From the NCBI GenBank assembly GCA_945859605.1, contig OX243814.1, positions 32,304,006 through 32,368,005 on the forward strand: a stretch of DNA of 64,000 bases. The letters run 5' to 3'. Below are positions 24,718 through 36,000 of the stretch, piece after piece. The position numbers and the translations under genes were made by a program. The notes below the pieces were generated by a model. The model was not told the DNA's origin and made no database searches. It worked only from the letters and a program-made list of their open reading frames with translations. Position 1 is the stretch's first letter; every line of letters starts with the position of its first letter. Source of the DNA: Lumbricus rubellus (lineage: Eukaryota; Annelida; Clitellata; Crassiclitellata; Lumbricidae).

Positions 24718-25057
24718 ACTTTACACAATCGGCAGGCGGCAGCATCTTCTAGGCCATAGACATCGAGAGGTCTAAGTCTTAGGCCTAACGCAGTCATGGA
24801 TGCTCGCATGTCCAAATGAAATTGGAATTGATTCAGACAGTGGCGGCGCCAGGTGTACAATTTCAGCTGCAGCTGTAGGTCGCGTCAAGGTCATGGAGGT
24901 CATTCAGCAGGTCGAAAAAACTAAATGTAAAGACGATATCAAACAGTCCAAATAATGTTTTGCAGGTCGTAAGGCCGGTCAAGAGTGAAATAGGCAGTGT
25001 ACCAAATGGCCTGCTATGACTAAGGTAACGCCACCACTGAGCCTGGTACAGTGTGAG

Positions 25058-25178
25058 ACGTGGCGCAGTGGTGGGTTCTGTACCTTGGAGCTGGATGGTT
25101 GCAGGTTCGAATCCACCTCAAGCCGCCACGTAAGGACCTTGAGCAAGTCCTTCACTTCCAATTGCTCTCTCTGTGTCT
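25058..25178 (+). mobile_element. tRNA-derived SINE, 3'-truncated
   Basis: Head acgtggcgcagtggtggg, B box ggttcgaatcc at 25104-25114, body gtaaggaccttgagcaagtcc. It ends at attgctctctctgtg without the 3' stem-loop. Confidence 0.8.
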
Positions 25179-25731
25179 GTGTCTGTCTCTCTCTAGTCCA
25201 AGCCGATCGACGTGCAAAACGAACCTATATATAATTATAGGGGCCTATGGTTTAAACTTTAGACAACTGGAGAATAGTCAAATTCTGTCAAAATGTAAAC
25301 ATGAAACTACTTCAAAATAACATCTAACATTGCAATTATAATTATGCTCACAGAAAGATTCATCAACTAAAACAATTCTACATGTATTATAAACCGTTTC
25401 ATCCAGAAGTTAGAGCAAAACACTGAATTTCCTTTATATATATATACATGCACTAAAATAATAGTCTATATAACTTTTGAAGACTTCACTTTGATCCGTC
25501 CGCCATTTTTGATCCTTCCGCCATTTTTGATCCTTCAGACTCCGACAGCAGCTGTTGACCAAGCTCTTTCCAAACCTTGACTCCTGTAATTAACAACCCA
25601 CAGAATGTATATTGTATACACACATGAACAATCCAGGCAATGAGTTGGCCAATGATCAAATTAATAAAGTGACTTCAAGCAAGATAACAAAAGAGTAATT
25701 AAATCTCAGAGTGTAATTGAGTGACTGAATA

Positions 25732-25806
25732 ATCGTAATCGTAATCTCCAAATTTCTAAAGCACCAATCGAAAGCCAAGCGCTGGGCACAAGCTTATTCA
25801 GGAGAG
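25732..25806 (+). mobile_element. Short copy of the LINE 3' tail
   Basis: Reads cgtaatcgtaatctccaaat, aaagcnc, aaagccaagcgctggg, cacaagcttattcaggag. The same tail ends the LINE fragment at 60003-60846 and recurs at 26892 and 53326, so these are severely 5'-truncated LINE copies or SINEs that borrowed its tail. Confidence 0.7.
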
Positions 25807-25927
25807 CTATATATCTAGTCAGAGGGGTTGTCCAATAAGGGCAGGACTAGTCCGGAGGAAGTAATAGTCAGAAATCCAATGATTAATATTGTACCCTAAT
25901 AAGAATTGTAATAATAATAAAAAAAAG

Positions 25928-25950
25928 TAATCATCATCATCATCATCACC

Positions 25951-25981
<31 letters not shown>

Positions 25982-26042
25982 CCATCGTCGTCGTCATCAT
26001 CATCATCATCATCATCATCGTCATCATCATCATCATCATCAT
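25928..26042. repeat. (ATC)n trinucleotide repeat
   Basis: About 37 ATC/ACC/GTC triplets. The poly-Asp frame on the minus strand is an artefact. Confidence 0.9.
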
Positions 26043-26081
26043 ATACACTATAATACATCATACTACATATGAATATTATAA

Positions 26082-26087
26082 TTTATT
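26082..26087 (-). terminator. Candidate polyadenylation signal of the EFCAB10 gene
   Basis: AATAAA on the minus strand, about 120 bp beyond the stop codon at 26206-26208. Position and sequence fit a poly(A) signal, although the region is AT-rich. Confidence 0.4.
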
Positions 26088-26205
26088 ATGATAGCATAAA
26101 GTGCTATAGTATATAAAACATAGACCTACAGGCTTGAAAAAAGCACTGATGAATGATTATAGGCTACATGTCTATGATGATTGATCTATGTTACAATAAG
26201 TCAAT

Positions 26206-26321
26206 CTATAAAGAATGAATCGAATCGTACGCTCGATTGACGAAGACTTCTTTTGAGATGCTGTCCGCCTCAAATGCCAGTCTATCTTCGTCGCTTTCTA
26301 TAGCGCCAATCGCTCTCATCG
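26206..26321 (-). CDS. EFCAB10: EFCAB10 exon 3 (terminal coding)
   Basis: Acceptor tgaattgcag|cg gives the Ala codon with the preceding g. The exon encodes AMRAIGAIESDEDRLAF to AYDSIHSL, then TAG. At 38 codons it is easily missed. Similarity to the EFCAB10 C terminus and the correct phase support it. Confidence 0.75.
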
Positions 26322-29300
26322 CTGCAATTCATTACATGCAAACATCAATTTATCTAATCAATAATTTTAATTAATCAAATAGTAAATTACGTCGATAGGC
26401 CCATAGTTTCAAAAGTGCAATAGACTTGCCTAAATAGTAATAGGTTAACAAGGAGACCTACCACAACAAACAGGCCTATATTATGTAAGCACTTGTCCTT
26501 GAACACCAATTAAGTAGCCTAACTCAAATGGGTGCTTCGGTGATGATGATGATGGTGATGATGACGACGACGATGATAATGATAATGACGACGACGAGGT
26601 TGACTGAATAATTTGCCTGGTAATAATGCTGGCAACCTACTGTATAGGACTCCTATAAAATGTAGTAGGGAACACTTCAAACCTATAATGGCAACCTCTC
26701 CGGACAAGATGAGAGCAAACAAATCTTCCCTATCTTTATCAACAGCCGATTCACTTCAGAGTCTTCAGAAAAACAGTCTACTGACCTAATGAGATATTTT
26801 GTTCTCTATGCGCCACCTAGCGAATGTCTGAAAAGTACTAATGCCACTGTACTTTCTAAAACCTATACCTTTTATAGAAACACGCCACCTAGCGATTGTA
26901 ATCGTAATCTTCAAATTTCAAAAGCGCTACTCGGGGGCACAAGCTTATTCACGAGCGCTGATTGGAGCAAGAGTCACGCTTTCCTGTCATTTACGCGACT
27001 GAAGGGCATAATTTTAAAGAATCGCTTTATCCATAGTTGAAGCTTTATTTTTTTTAAATCTTTAAATTGCATGTGCTACGGAATTTCACAAAGGAAAATA
27101 AGTCAAGTCTACAAAAGTATTAGCGCTGTATTAGACAGTATTGAAGATAGAGAGAGTCATGCAAATTGAAAGGACTGTTGTAAAACTTATACAGAGCTCA
27201 AGGAGTCAAGGTGAACATGTGTAATGAACAATGTCGGTGCCATAAAAATTTCTTTGTCTGCTTTTTTCTGCCTGTGTCTTTGTACTCCAAGCCATACACC
27301 CACCAATCAATATTTACACCCACAGTATGAGAATTGCGAGGGTTGAGGGGTTCAACCCCCAGTCTTTTATGGGCCCCATAGTAGAGTCTGCTTTTCAAAT
27401 TTATAAAAATTCTGTGGATCATACAGAGCTCAAGGTCAAAGGGATTTCATATTTGTTGGTCTGACCCCAGTTTTCCCCCCACAATTCTCAAACACAAGTT
27501 CAAACTGTACATCCATGCATCCATCGTTTGTCCGTCCGTCCATCCATCCATCTCGCTCCGGACGATCATAGGCTTTATGCAGACATTGCAGAGAGATCAT
27601 GCATGGACAGCTGTAATTAAGGTGCTCTACCGTCTTCGTATTGCTGTCTTGAGATGGTCCCTCGTCCATTCGGGTCAATCATGTCGAAGATGGTGGCCAG
27701 GTTGGTGCCGTTGAACAGACGCGGACAGTCTGCACCCTCTGCTGATGAATCTGCTCCTCCTCCTCCTTTGCACGAACGAAGTCGCTCAACCTCACCAGCC
27801 AGAAACTCTCGCGGATTGTCTGTGAAGACAAGATCAACCAGAAGTAGAAGTAGGCCTAAATATGTCAGATTAGTTAGAAAAGTTGCATACCGTACTTTTA
27901 AATTACATGGGCCAACTCTTGCATACATGCAGGGACGTAACTAGGATTTATCGTTTGAGGGGCTTAAACCTTGAGCATGAGGAGTCTGTAGTGGTGCCGT
28001 AATATATTTAGCCGTAAGCATACAACGGCTTGATTTTTTTTGGGGGGGGGGGGGGGTGGGCGACTTTAGCTTCGTTTGGGGGTGGGGCTTAAGCCCAACG
28101 CTATATAGTTACGTCCCTGCATACATGTAGACCAGTGGTTCTTAACCTTTTCAAGGTAGCCGAACCCCAAGAGAAATCCATGACCACTCCCCGAACCCCT
28201 CAAGTTTGAACAATAATTTTTCTTTTTTGCTCGACATACTCTGTGGTATAAGGCCTAAAAAAATGTTGTGTTTCCGGTAACAGAGGCACAGAGCTAAAAA
28301 AATTGGGTAGGTAGGTCGGTAAATATATTTTTATTTTGGTAAAATATTTTTATGCAGTGACTATCCGAAAAAGTATACCTCACTAGTCTTTTTTGCACAA
28401 AGGTACACGCTGCAACAAAGTACGTGTTCTAAGCAAGTATAAACTGCCTATTTCCCGACTGTCTGCACCTAAAACTGCTCTAGAGAACAGTCCTATTAAT
28501 TTCATTTTGTTGACGTCTTTTCTGTTATGTCAATACAAATGTTTAAAAAAATATTTGGTGAAAAAAATATAATTTTTTTAATTAAAAATTCTTTTTTATT
28601 AATTTAAAAATTTTGTTTACAAAATTATTTGGGTCGTGGCTATAAAAGAGGGTCGGTCGGGTTACCGGAAACACAACATTTTTTTCGTTAGGCCTAAGTA
28701 GCCTATAATAAGTAAATGGTAATAGTTGCCTTCAGCGTACGTCGTACGATGCTATTTCTGCAGAAAAACAATATAACAGTAATAGCCTATACCTTACATA
28801 ACAGAAAGATGGCATTGGCTGCCAGTGTTAATTATCGGAAGTGCAGTAAGACATAACTATATGGTTAACAGGATTAACAAATTTTCATGTGGTAGGCAAT
28901 CTATTTCAAACAAAATTTATTAAATAAAAGTTGCAAAATAAAAATAAAATAGCAAATGATTTTTCACTGAATATGTATATATTTCAGAGGACCTCTGCCG
29001 AACCCCTGGCACTGGCTCACCGAACCCCTGGGGTTCGGTCGAACACTGGTTAAGAACCACTGATGTAGACCTTATAGTACAGGTTTGCCGTTTGCTGTGT
29101 ACATCTCAAACAGTGACAAACACCGAATTGTTAAAAAAAAAACCGCTACGCTCCCTTCTTTTATCCAGGCATTGGACTGCCGAGCTGTTGATTTTAAAGC
29201 GTTCAGCCGGAATCAGCCCAGTAGGCCTATATGCAACAGGTTACGGATAATTCTGGTGTGATCTTTAAATTGTGACTTACCAGGCTGACTATAAATGAGC

Positions 29301-29398
29301 AAAGAGGCCAGATTGTCAAACAATTCCTTAATCTTGTGTTTCTTGAGAAACTCTCTAGCCTGAGTCTCACGTTCACTTTCTTCTCGATTATTCTCCAT
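26206..29398 (-). CDS. EFCAB10: EF-hand calcium-binding domain-containing protein 10 (three exons)
   Basis: The gene is spliced from exons 29398-29281, 27819-27631 and 26321-26206 and encodes 140 residues. All junctions are GT-AG and in phase (1, 1). The N terminus (about residues 12-55: AREFLKKHKIKELFDNLASL, then DNPREFLAGEVERLR) matches EFCAB10 and has the DPY-30/RIIa docking-dimerisation pattern. A Gly/Ala-rich linker (59-70) follows, then one EF hand with loop DPNGRGTISRQQ at 88-99. Position 12 of the loop is Gln, not Glu/Asp, so calcium binding is doubtful; as I recall it, the human protein also has Gln there. The C terminus (AMRAIGAIESDEDRLAFEAD...) aligns with the human ALKTLGL...ITLDKFKEEV segment. 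The family is associated with cilia and axonemes (established but thinly studied). It is divergent from RAF, with starts 593 bp apart. ATG 29398 (aaaATGg) is chosen because the upstream extension begins only at a GTG. Confidence 0.85.
26892..26965 (+). mobile_element. Short copy of the LINE 3' tail
   Basis: Reads attgtaatcgtaatcttcaa, aaagcgctactcggggg, cacaagcttattcacgagcg. It lies in EFCAB10 intron 2. The 12-mer gccacctagcga occurs just before it at about 26883 and also at about 26812. Confidence 0.65.
27323..27488. mobile_element. Short inverted-repeat element (CAGTATGAGAATTG ends)
   Basis: Left end cagtatgagaattgcgag and right end ccacaattctca are inverted, as in the element at 6681-6832. 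Both carry an internal ggttnnaccccc palindrome. It lies in EFCAB10 intron 2. Confidence 0.5.
27631..27819 (-). CDS. EFCAB10: EFCAB10 exon 2
   Basis: Acceptor gtcttcacag|ac completes the Asp codon. The exon encodes DNPREFLAGEVERLRSCK to RGTISRQQYED and ends G|GTAGAG, phase 1. It contains the EF-hand loop. Plus-strand open frames here are shadows. Confidence 0.85.
27930..28119. mobile_element. hAT-type MITE, family B (190 bp), perfect TSD
   Basis: Ends CAGGGACGTAACTAGG and ATAGTTACGTCCCTG. The octamer CATACATG is repeated exactly at 27922-27929 and 28120-28127. Internal cataacggcttgatttt-like and cttaagccc segments are shared with the larger relative at 31724-32625. It lies in EFCAB10 intron 1. 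Confidence 0.9.
28133..29062. mobile_element. hAT-type element (930 bp), perfect TSD, with nested insertion
   Basis: Ends CAGTGGTTCTTAACC and GGTTAAGAACCACTG are perfect 15-bp inverted repeats of the widespread hAT (Charlie-like) type. The octamer ATGTAGAC flanks it at 28125-28132 and 29063-29070. No transposase frame is present, so it is non-autonomous. A nested inverted-repeat element occupies about 28249-28698. Confidence 0.9.
28249..28698. mobile_element. Nested inverted-repeat element
   Basis: Perfect arms AATGTTGTGTTTCCGGTAAC (28262-28281) and its complement (28661-28680) are bracketed by aggcctaa on both sides, giving an extended inverted repeat. It sits inside the hAT element at 28133-29062, so it is younger than that copy. 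Confidence 0.7.
29281..29398 (-). CDS. EFCAB10: EFCAB10 exon 1 (coding part)
   Basis: Starts MENNREESERETQAREF and ends LLIYSQP plus one base. Consensus donor G|GTAAGT. Phase 1 out. Confidence 0.85.
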
Positions 29399-29990
29399 TT
29401 TGCTGTCTTCACCACAATTTTCACGGCTATCGTTTAAATTTAAAGCAAAAGTGTGTCTAATAGTGTTCAAATCCTTGTCGACCACTTTCTTTTATTAGCA
29501 TTCAATTATTTTTGCAAAGAACACAAATAAAAAAAATTATTAAATAAACTTTTGACAACACCAACGAAATTTTCGTAACCACGGCGTTTTCTGGAAAAGA
29601 CTAATTTTAAATAATTTAGCGCCTGATTATTATAGCGCTTTTTATTTGAGTGAGAATCCTGAATTTCTGTTTCGTTTTGGTAACATACTTTTCTCATTTA
29701 AAACGAACTTTTGGTTCAGATTTAAGGATTTTCAAATAAATTGCTTGTTTTTGGTGCTAGAAATTTAACTTAATTCTGTATTTGGACAGTACGGAATATT
29801 GCACGCGTCGTTTAATGATCACGTTTCTGGCTTATTTTGAGATACAGCGGTTGATTCGATCGCTTTCGGTAACTTTCAAACGCTAACCACAAGCGCTTCA
29901 GCGACTTTGCTTACTATTGAACGTGAATCAACTGAGCGATGGTCGCGAAGCGCTGAATTATCGCGGAACGGTCACGTGACGACAACCAAG
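29399..29990. promoter_or_regulatory. Bidirectional promoter interval between EFCAB10 and RAF
   Basis: The start codons of the two divergent genes are 593 bp apart and both 5' UTRs must fit here. There is no TATA box at a plausible place. The RAF side is CpG-containing and has a palindromic E-box, gtCACGTGac (29971-29980), and a YY1-type motif overlapping the RAF start codon. A shared promoter is inferred from geometry. Confidence 0.55.
29971..29980. promoter_or_regulatory. Palindromic E-box GTCACGTGAC
   Basis: A perfect 10-bp palindrome centred on CACGTG, 11-20 bp upstream of the RAF ATG. This is the class bound by USF, MYC/MAX and MITF/TFE factors. Which factor binds is unknown. Confidence 0.5.
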
Positions 29991-29999
29991 ATGGCGGCC
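29989..29999 (+). promoter_or_regulatory. YY1-type element AAGATGGCGGC overlapping the RAF start codon
   Basis: The sequence matches the YY1 consensus that often overlaps initiator ATGs in TATA-less genes. It also gives RAF the Met-Ala-Ala start shared with human BRAF. Confidence 0.6.
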
Positions 30000-30092
30000 G
30001 TGGATAAGGGAAGGCAGGAGCGGTTCGTTGTGGGAGAAGAAACAGCGATGGGAATCGACAGTCCCTACAACGAAGAATTTCTGCTCAAAGAG
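29991..30092 (+). CDS. BRAF/Raf: RAF exon 1 (34 codons)
   Basis: Encodes [14 protein letters not shown] to EEFLLKE. Start context accaagATGG. Donor GAG|GTAAGC, phase 0. A longer upstream frame exists (from a non-ATG codon at 29907), but the ATG at 29991 matches the BRAF start. Confidence 0.88.
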
Positions 30093-33000
30093 GTAAGCAG
30101 GACTGGTTTTTCTCGCAGGAAGGCCTCATACTCTGCTGTTTTGAATCTAGTTTGCGATGAAACGCGGGCCGCTGCATTCGGTTTCTGTTGAGTAGGATTC
30201 TTGCAGTCACAGGTGATGACACTGAGGGACCTCATGTCTTTACGGCACCATAGCAATCTCAGCGACCAAGTATTAGCACTGACGTTGCTTAGTGAGTAAG
30301 TAAATAACCGAGAAGGATCGGCCCTTATGCATTTTCAAAGCGATTGCTTTTTGCAGGATATAAGATTGAACGTTAGGAACTTCGATTTTTTACCCTGGAT
30401 ATTAAGTTATTATTATTACTCTTATTTAGGAAGTGTTGTTATAGCGCCTCTTCTGGGTAGGTACTCAGAAGCGCTCCCCGCTCAACTCCGGCTAAATAGG
30501 TTAGTTTTGCGATTCTTCAGGAACAGAGTGGTGTGGCCTCTGGTACTAATCACAGTGTAACAGGGTTGCCATTCGAGTTGTGTTAGAACTTTTGATATGA
30601 TAGTTTCATCATAAGTGCACAATGCTAAAGACATTTTTAGAATTGCATCTTAGGGTAGTCCAGTAGTTGCTGTTATTATCCTGTGAATTCTTCTCCTTTT
30701 AAACTCCTGGAACTTCGATTTAATTCTTGCTTCGAGCCATTTCCGTTCACTGGAGTTTATCTATCTTTGCTTGATCAATGTATTGACTTTGACGTTGATT
30801 GCATTGCACTTTATTAACTTTACAACTTGATGCGACGTATATTAGTAAACTTTCTGGCATGCTTGTAGTACTACATAGATTATCTGACTGGTTTACTGAC
30901 CTTATTTACTTTCTAGTTTCTTGCCTCGTAGGGACCTTGGGCAACTGCTCAGCACTTTGGCATGAAACTCTGATTCAGTGTTCGTGCTGTAGTTGGGAGC
31001 ACTTCTGAGTAGAATTTTAGAAGGACTGCTATAACAAGTGCACAAACATACATATACATGTAATATGCCTACCTACTTAGTACTTACATGCTTGCTTGCA
31101 TGAATGAATATATACATGCCTTCCCACTTATGCACATTGCACATGCTAGAATGCAGTGTATATATAGATCAATGTAAAGGTGCTATAAAAAAATTAAGGT
31201 ATTGCCTATGATGATGGCGTGGACAACTTCTGCTGGCCTTAATCTTGTGCCCTGTCAATGTTGTTAATGTCTATGTAACTCGTTGATTATTGGACTTGGC
31301 CGTAGTAATCATGCTTATTAATCCTTTAACCGTTCATTTTTAAATTTTAAGCCCGTTTTCAGCGGATATTCTCGGGGCAAACGGGTAAAAGATTTAATAA
31401 GGCGCTGAACTCTCGTTGTGCAGTACTGGTGTGTTTTTTTCTTCAGCCGATGATCGTTTCTTCTTCCCGTAAATGCATTTCTATTCTTGGTAGTTACAAC
31501 ACAGAACTTTGCTTTAGTATTTAAAATAGTGATTGCTGTTTTCTCTTATGATCAGCGTTGGATTTGTGAATAAGTCGAGGTGTTCTGAATGTTTCGTTTT
31601 TGAAAGTCTGAAATTTTGGCTGTCTTCAGATTTAAACGTTTAGGGACTAGTTCCTTCTGTTCTTCATTTTGGTTTCATTGTCTCTTTGCACAGTCAAGAT
31701 TCTGATTCACATTCAATGCTGTGCAGGGACGTAACTAGGATTTTTCGTTTGGGGGGCTTAAGCCTTAAGTATGACCAGTGCTTAAAGTGTAAAAAAACAA
31801 GCGCCAGGACGCTGTATTGTAATTGGTCGTGAGTGGCGGCGCGGAAGGCGCGAAGTTGCGAGTGCCGAAGGCACGAAGCCCGTCCCGACTAGGGGGTCTG
31901 GGGGAGCGTCGTAAGCTCCCCCAGCGGGGTGTGGGGCGGAGCCCCAGCGACCAGCGCATTTTTGGCTGTGTCGACCTCAAATGGATCCATTTTTAGGCTC
32001 TTGTTTGCCACCTATTTGTCAACGGTAAAGTCGCAAAAACTTTAAGATTAAGTCGTTTTACAGTGTCGCAAGGCTCAAGTTATCAGGATAAAAATAAAAA
32101 TCAAACTGCTACGGTAAAAGACAAAGGTTTTGTCTTTACCGTATGCTCCCCAGCGGGGTCTGGGGCGGAGCCCCAGCGACCAGCGCGTTTTTGGCTGTGT
32201 CGACCTCAAATGGAGCCATTTTTAGGCTCTTGTTTGCCAGCTATTTGTGAACGGTAAAGTCGCAAAAACTTTAAGAATAGGGCCTAAGTCGTTTTTCAGT
32301 GTCGCAAGGCTCAAGCTACCAAGATAACAATAAAAATCAAACTGCTACTGTAAAAGGCAAAGGTTTTGTCTATATACCGTAAGCTCCCCAGCGGGGTCTG
32401 GGGCGGAGCCCCAGCGACCAGCGCATTTTTGGCTGTGTCGACCTCAATTGGAGCCATTTTTAGGCAGTCATGGCCGGTCGTCCGTAACTGCATGTACGCC
32501 GTCCATGCGTAGTCTATTTAAATTAGTCGTAAGCATACAACGGCTTGATTTCATTTGGGGGGGGGGCTTCAGCTTCGTTTGGGGGGACTTAAGCCCCCTC
32601 AAGCCCAACGCTAGTTACGTCACTGATGCTGTTGCCATATAATTGTGTATAATTTGAAGAAAGTTTGTGTTAGGCTGGTTTTGATCCACTGCATGGTCTT
32701 GCTTATGTATATGACTTACACATATGTTTTTTGTGTTCTTGGTCTTGCTTATGTATATGACTCATTGACTTATGCATATGTTTTGTGTATTCCTGGTTTT
32801 GCTTATGTATATGACTTATACATATGTTTTATATATTCTCATTCTTTGTCTTTAGCTGTTTCATTATCTCTGAGCTCCATGTTGTAATAAAATCTAATCT
32901 ACCGATAATTTAATCTAGCCTGATCTAATGGCTTCTGTAGCACCATTGTCGTTATGCATGATGGATGGATGGATGTGTGGACGGATGGATGGACGGACGG

Positions 33001-36000
33001 ATAGATGGATGGATGGATGGATGGACGGATGAGTCAGTGGTTGCTTGAAATGAAATCGCAGGCAGAAACTGTGAGACAGCGTGGTCAGAATCGTAGATGG
33101 GTGTGGATCTAAAATAATATGCGATGTTTTTGATATCAATCACTGCGTCTTGATCTTGGTCTTAGCCAAAGTCTTGGTCATGAGCACGGAAACCTTAGCT
33201 GCGGAACATACTACCGTACGTTGGTCCTGGTATCAGGCGTAGCTGCTGACTCAATCCTCCGCTTGCACTTGGTCTATCAGCCTAGACTTTCATTTGATAC
33301 AACGATGGCTGTTGAGCTGTTGTAAGAGGAGGCCATTGATTGGCTTTGGTTGTTATTTAACACAGTGTTTCTACATGAAAAGTCTGTGTTAAACATTCAA
33401 GTATTTTGTTAAATACTCGACTTAAATGACTTACCGGGTATATTGACTAGGTCTCCAGATGGTGGTCCTGTTTAACCTAGGATCGTGTGAATGGTTTTCA
33501 ACTCTGTCCTACTATATTATGTAAATTATGCGCATCTTCTTTTGTGTAAATTATGCACATCTTCTATTGTGTAAATGCACATTGTCCATTGTGCACTCCG
33601 CTGACCCTGAACTTGCCAATAAATTCTGTATAAAATTTTCTTTGAGCACTGGTGAATTTTTTAGATGAATTTAAAATTGGTTTTTCTGCATGTGATCAAT
33701 TTCTTTTTTTCAGTTGTACAAGTGCTGTCAGTTTTAAACTATTTTCTGCCTGCAATCCTGTGCAAAAAGATCATCAAGGCAACAACTCCTATTAACCTCA
33801 TTGGATCCAGGACTATTTGTACAGCTCTTCTGTTCTCAACTAGGCATGCTTTGATGTCCTAGATACAATCATTCCTAAAATATAATGATTTCTTTTTGCC
33901 TGAAACATAATAATTTCTGTCTGCCAAATGCCATATATTGCCCATTCCTTAATTCCCTACAAAAGTCTTTCTTGACCCTGACGGAGGATTCTCTGACTTC
34001 AGTAACATCTTAACTTCATAAAATACTAGAATAGATGATGATCTTGATGTATTGTCTGCACTTCATTAAAGCCACAAAAGAATCAATGGCATTTGTTGAC
34101 GCAGGTGACAGCGCTTGTTATTTTGATGTGTCTGCCACTTTGATACTGTCGACCATATACTACATCAATTTCAAACGTGATCCACCCTTTGCATATAGGG
34201 AAGGACAACAATTTTCTTTGTCTGTTTAATTTATGGCAATTATTTTTCACGTTAATATTTGGCCACACTCATCTGCAGGTGCATGCAGGCTGTCAGACAC
34301 GTGATGTTTGTAACATGTATGAATTTCATAATTTAGATATAATTTACAATTTAGATGTTCCGTGAGTCGTTCAGAATGCACTCTGAAGGATTTATGCAAA
34401 TGCCATCCTGTTCTATTGTTAACTGAATAATTGAACAGACAAAGAACCTTGAAAATGATATCAATGCATTAAATGTAAACACATTACAGGTTGCTTCATG
34501 AACATTATGCTAAAGACCAGACTCTATCAAAGCTTTGGAAATGGCTTACTTTCCTTGTCTGGGCATGGAGAGACGTTAACTCTGATTTGTGCATGTAAAC
34601 AACTATTAGAATTGTTAATCTAACTGGAATATAGTCTCATTCTTAAGCTGAATGGTAAATGCTTTGTACTTTCGCTCCTCCTTGTTTCGGTGTTGCGTCA
34701 CGGGTTTATATAAATGCGAAATTATACACAGATCATGTAACTTCGCTCACATACTTGGACAAGACAGTATTGATGACGAATGTTGAATTTATGATGATAC
34801 TTGCTACTTAAGTAGCTAAGTGCTAATGTATGGCCATGGCTGTGAACGGGACTATGGAAAAATTACTAATTACATTTCCTTACATTAGTAATGTTAATAA
34901 TGTGTTGAGTGATGCTAATTATGATGGTGACGATTATAATTTATCAATATAGATGTAGATTGCAAAGATTAGCCTGTATGTGTTTAACCAGAGCAGTTAA
35001 AATACCGTCACGCTTATAGTGCCACAGTTTGCAAGGTGAGTCATGAGTATGCAATGTGAAATTGTTCAGTCAATTATTGAAAAAAATACATGGGAAGTGA
35101 TATCTGTTGGCAAAAAGCATCATGACTGGCTGCTAACAATTTCTTTAAGCCTAAACACGTTGACCGCCTACTACGGGTTAACTCGTAGTACAGCCAGTCA
35201 TTTAACATGGCGTGTAGGCGGTCAATGTGTTAAGGACCTAATTATGTATGCATGTATGTATATGGATATTCAGAGGCAGATACAGAACTTTTCGAGGGGG
35301 GACCAAAATTCATGACCTTGGGTCAGAAAAATTTTCGTTGACCTTTGCCCCCCCAAAATGATGACTTTTTAGTCGTTTGGTCGAAATGTCTTCAAAATAT
35401 ACCGTTTTTCCAAGCCAATGATCATCTGTTTTTTTAATCGTATCCTGCCTTCACCTTTGCCCGCTCCATTCATTGAAAACCTGATGGATGGGGGATGGGC
35501 AACGTCGTATGGGAATTTCTGATGGGGGGCCATGACCAGATTGACCTCCTGGATCCGCCCCTTTGGTTATTTATGTAGTGCCTTACACAAATAACCTCAC
35601 AAAGTTTTTATGAGTTCTAGTAGTTCATCTACGTGCGGGTTACTGCACTTGTTGCAAGTGCAAATTGCGTAGAATTCGCCGCAGCTCCGCCATGCAATCC
35701 CCTCCATCCATGCCAATCGTGGCGCAGATCAAAGCATCGACCAACTTAGTTAGATGTTATAGCGCTACATGGTATATTCCATCTTTCAACAAACCACTCG
35801 AACGAAAGTCTGCAAAACACGGTGAATTGGGTTCAGCAACAGGAAACTAGAAAAATACTCGGAAATGATACACGTTGTAGCACGGCAGCTGCACTACAGA
35901 CGCTTTTAAGGTGCTGATAGCATCTCTCTTCGGCAAGCCAAAAGCACTGACAGCACATATGTGAAAATTGGTATATTTTGAAATGCCACCAGGTGCTGAG

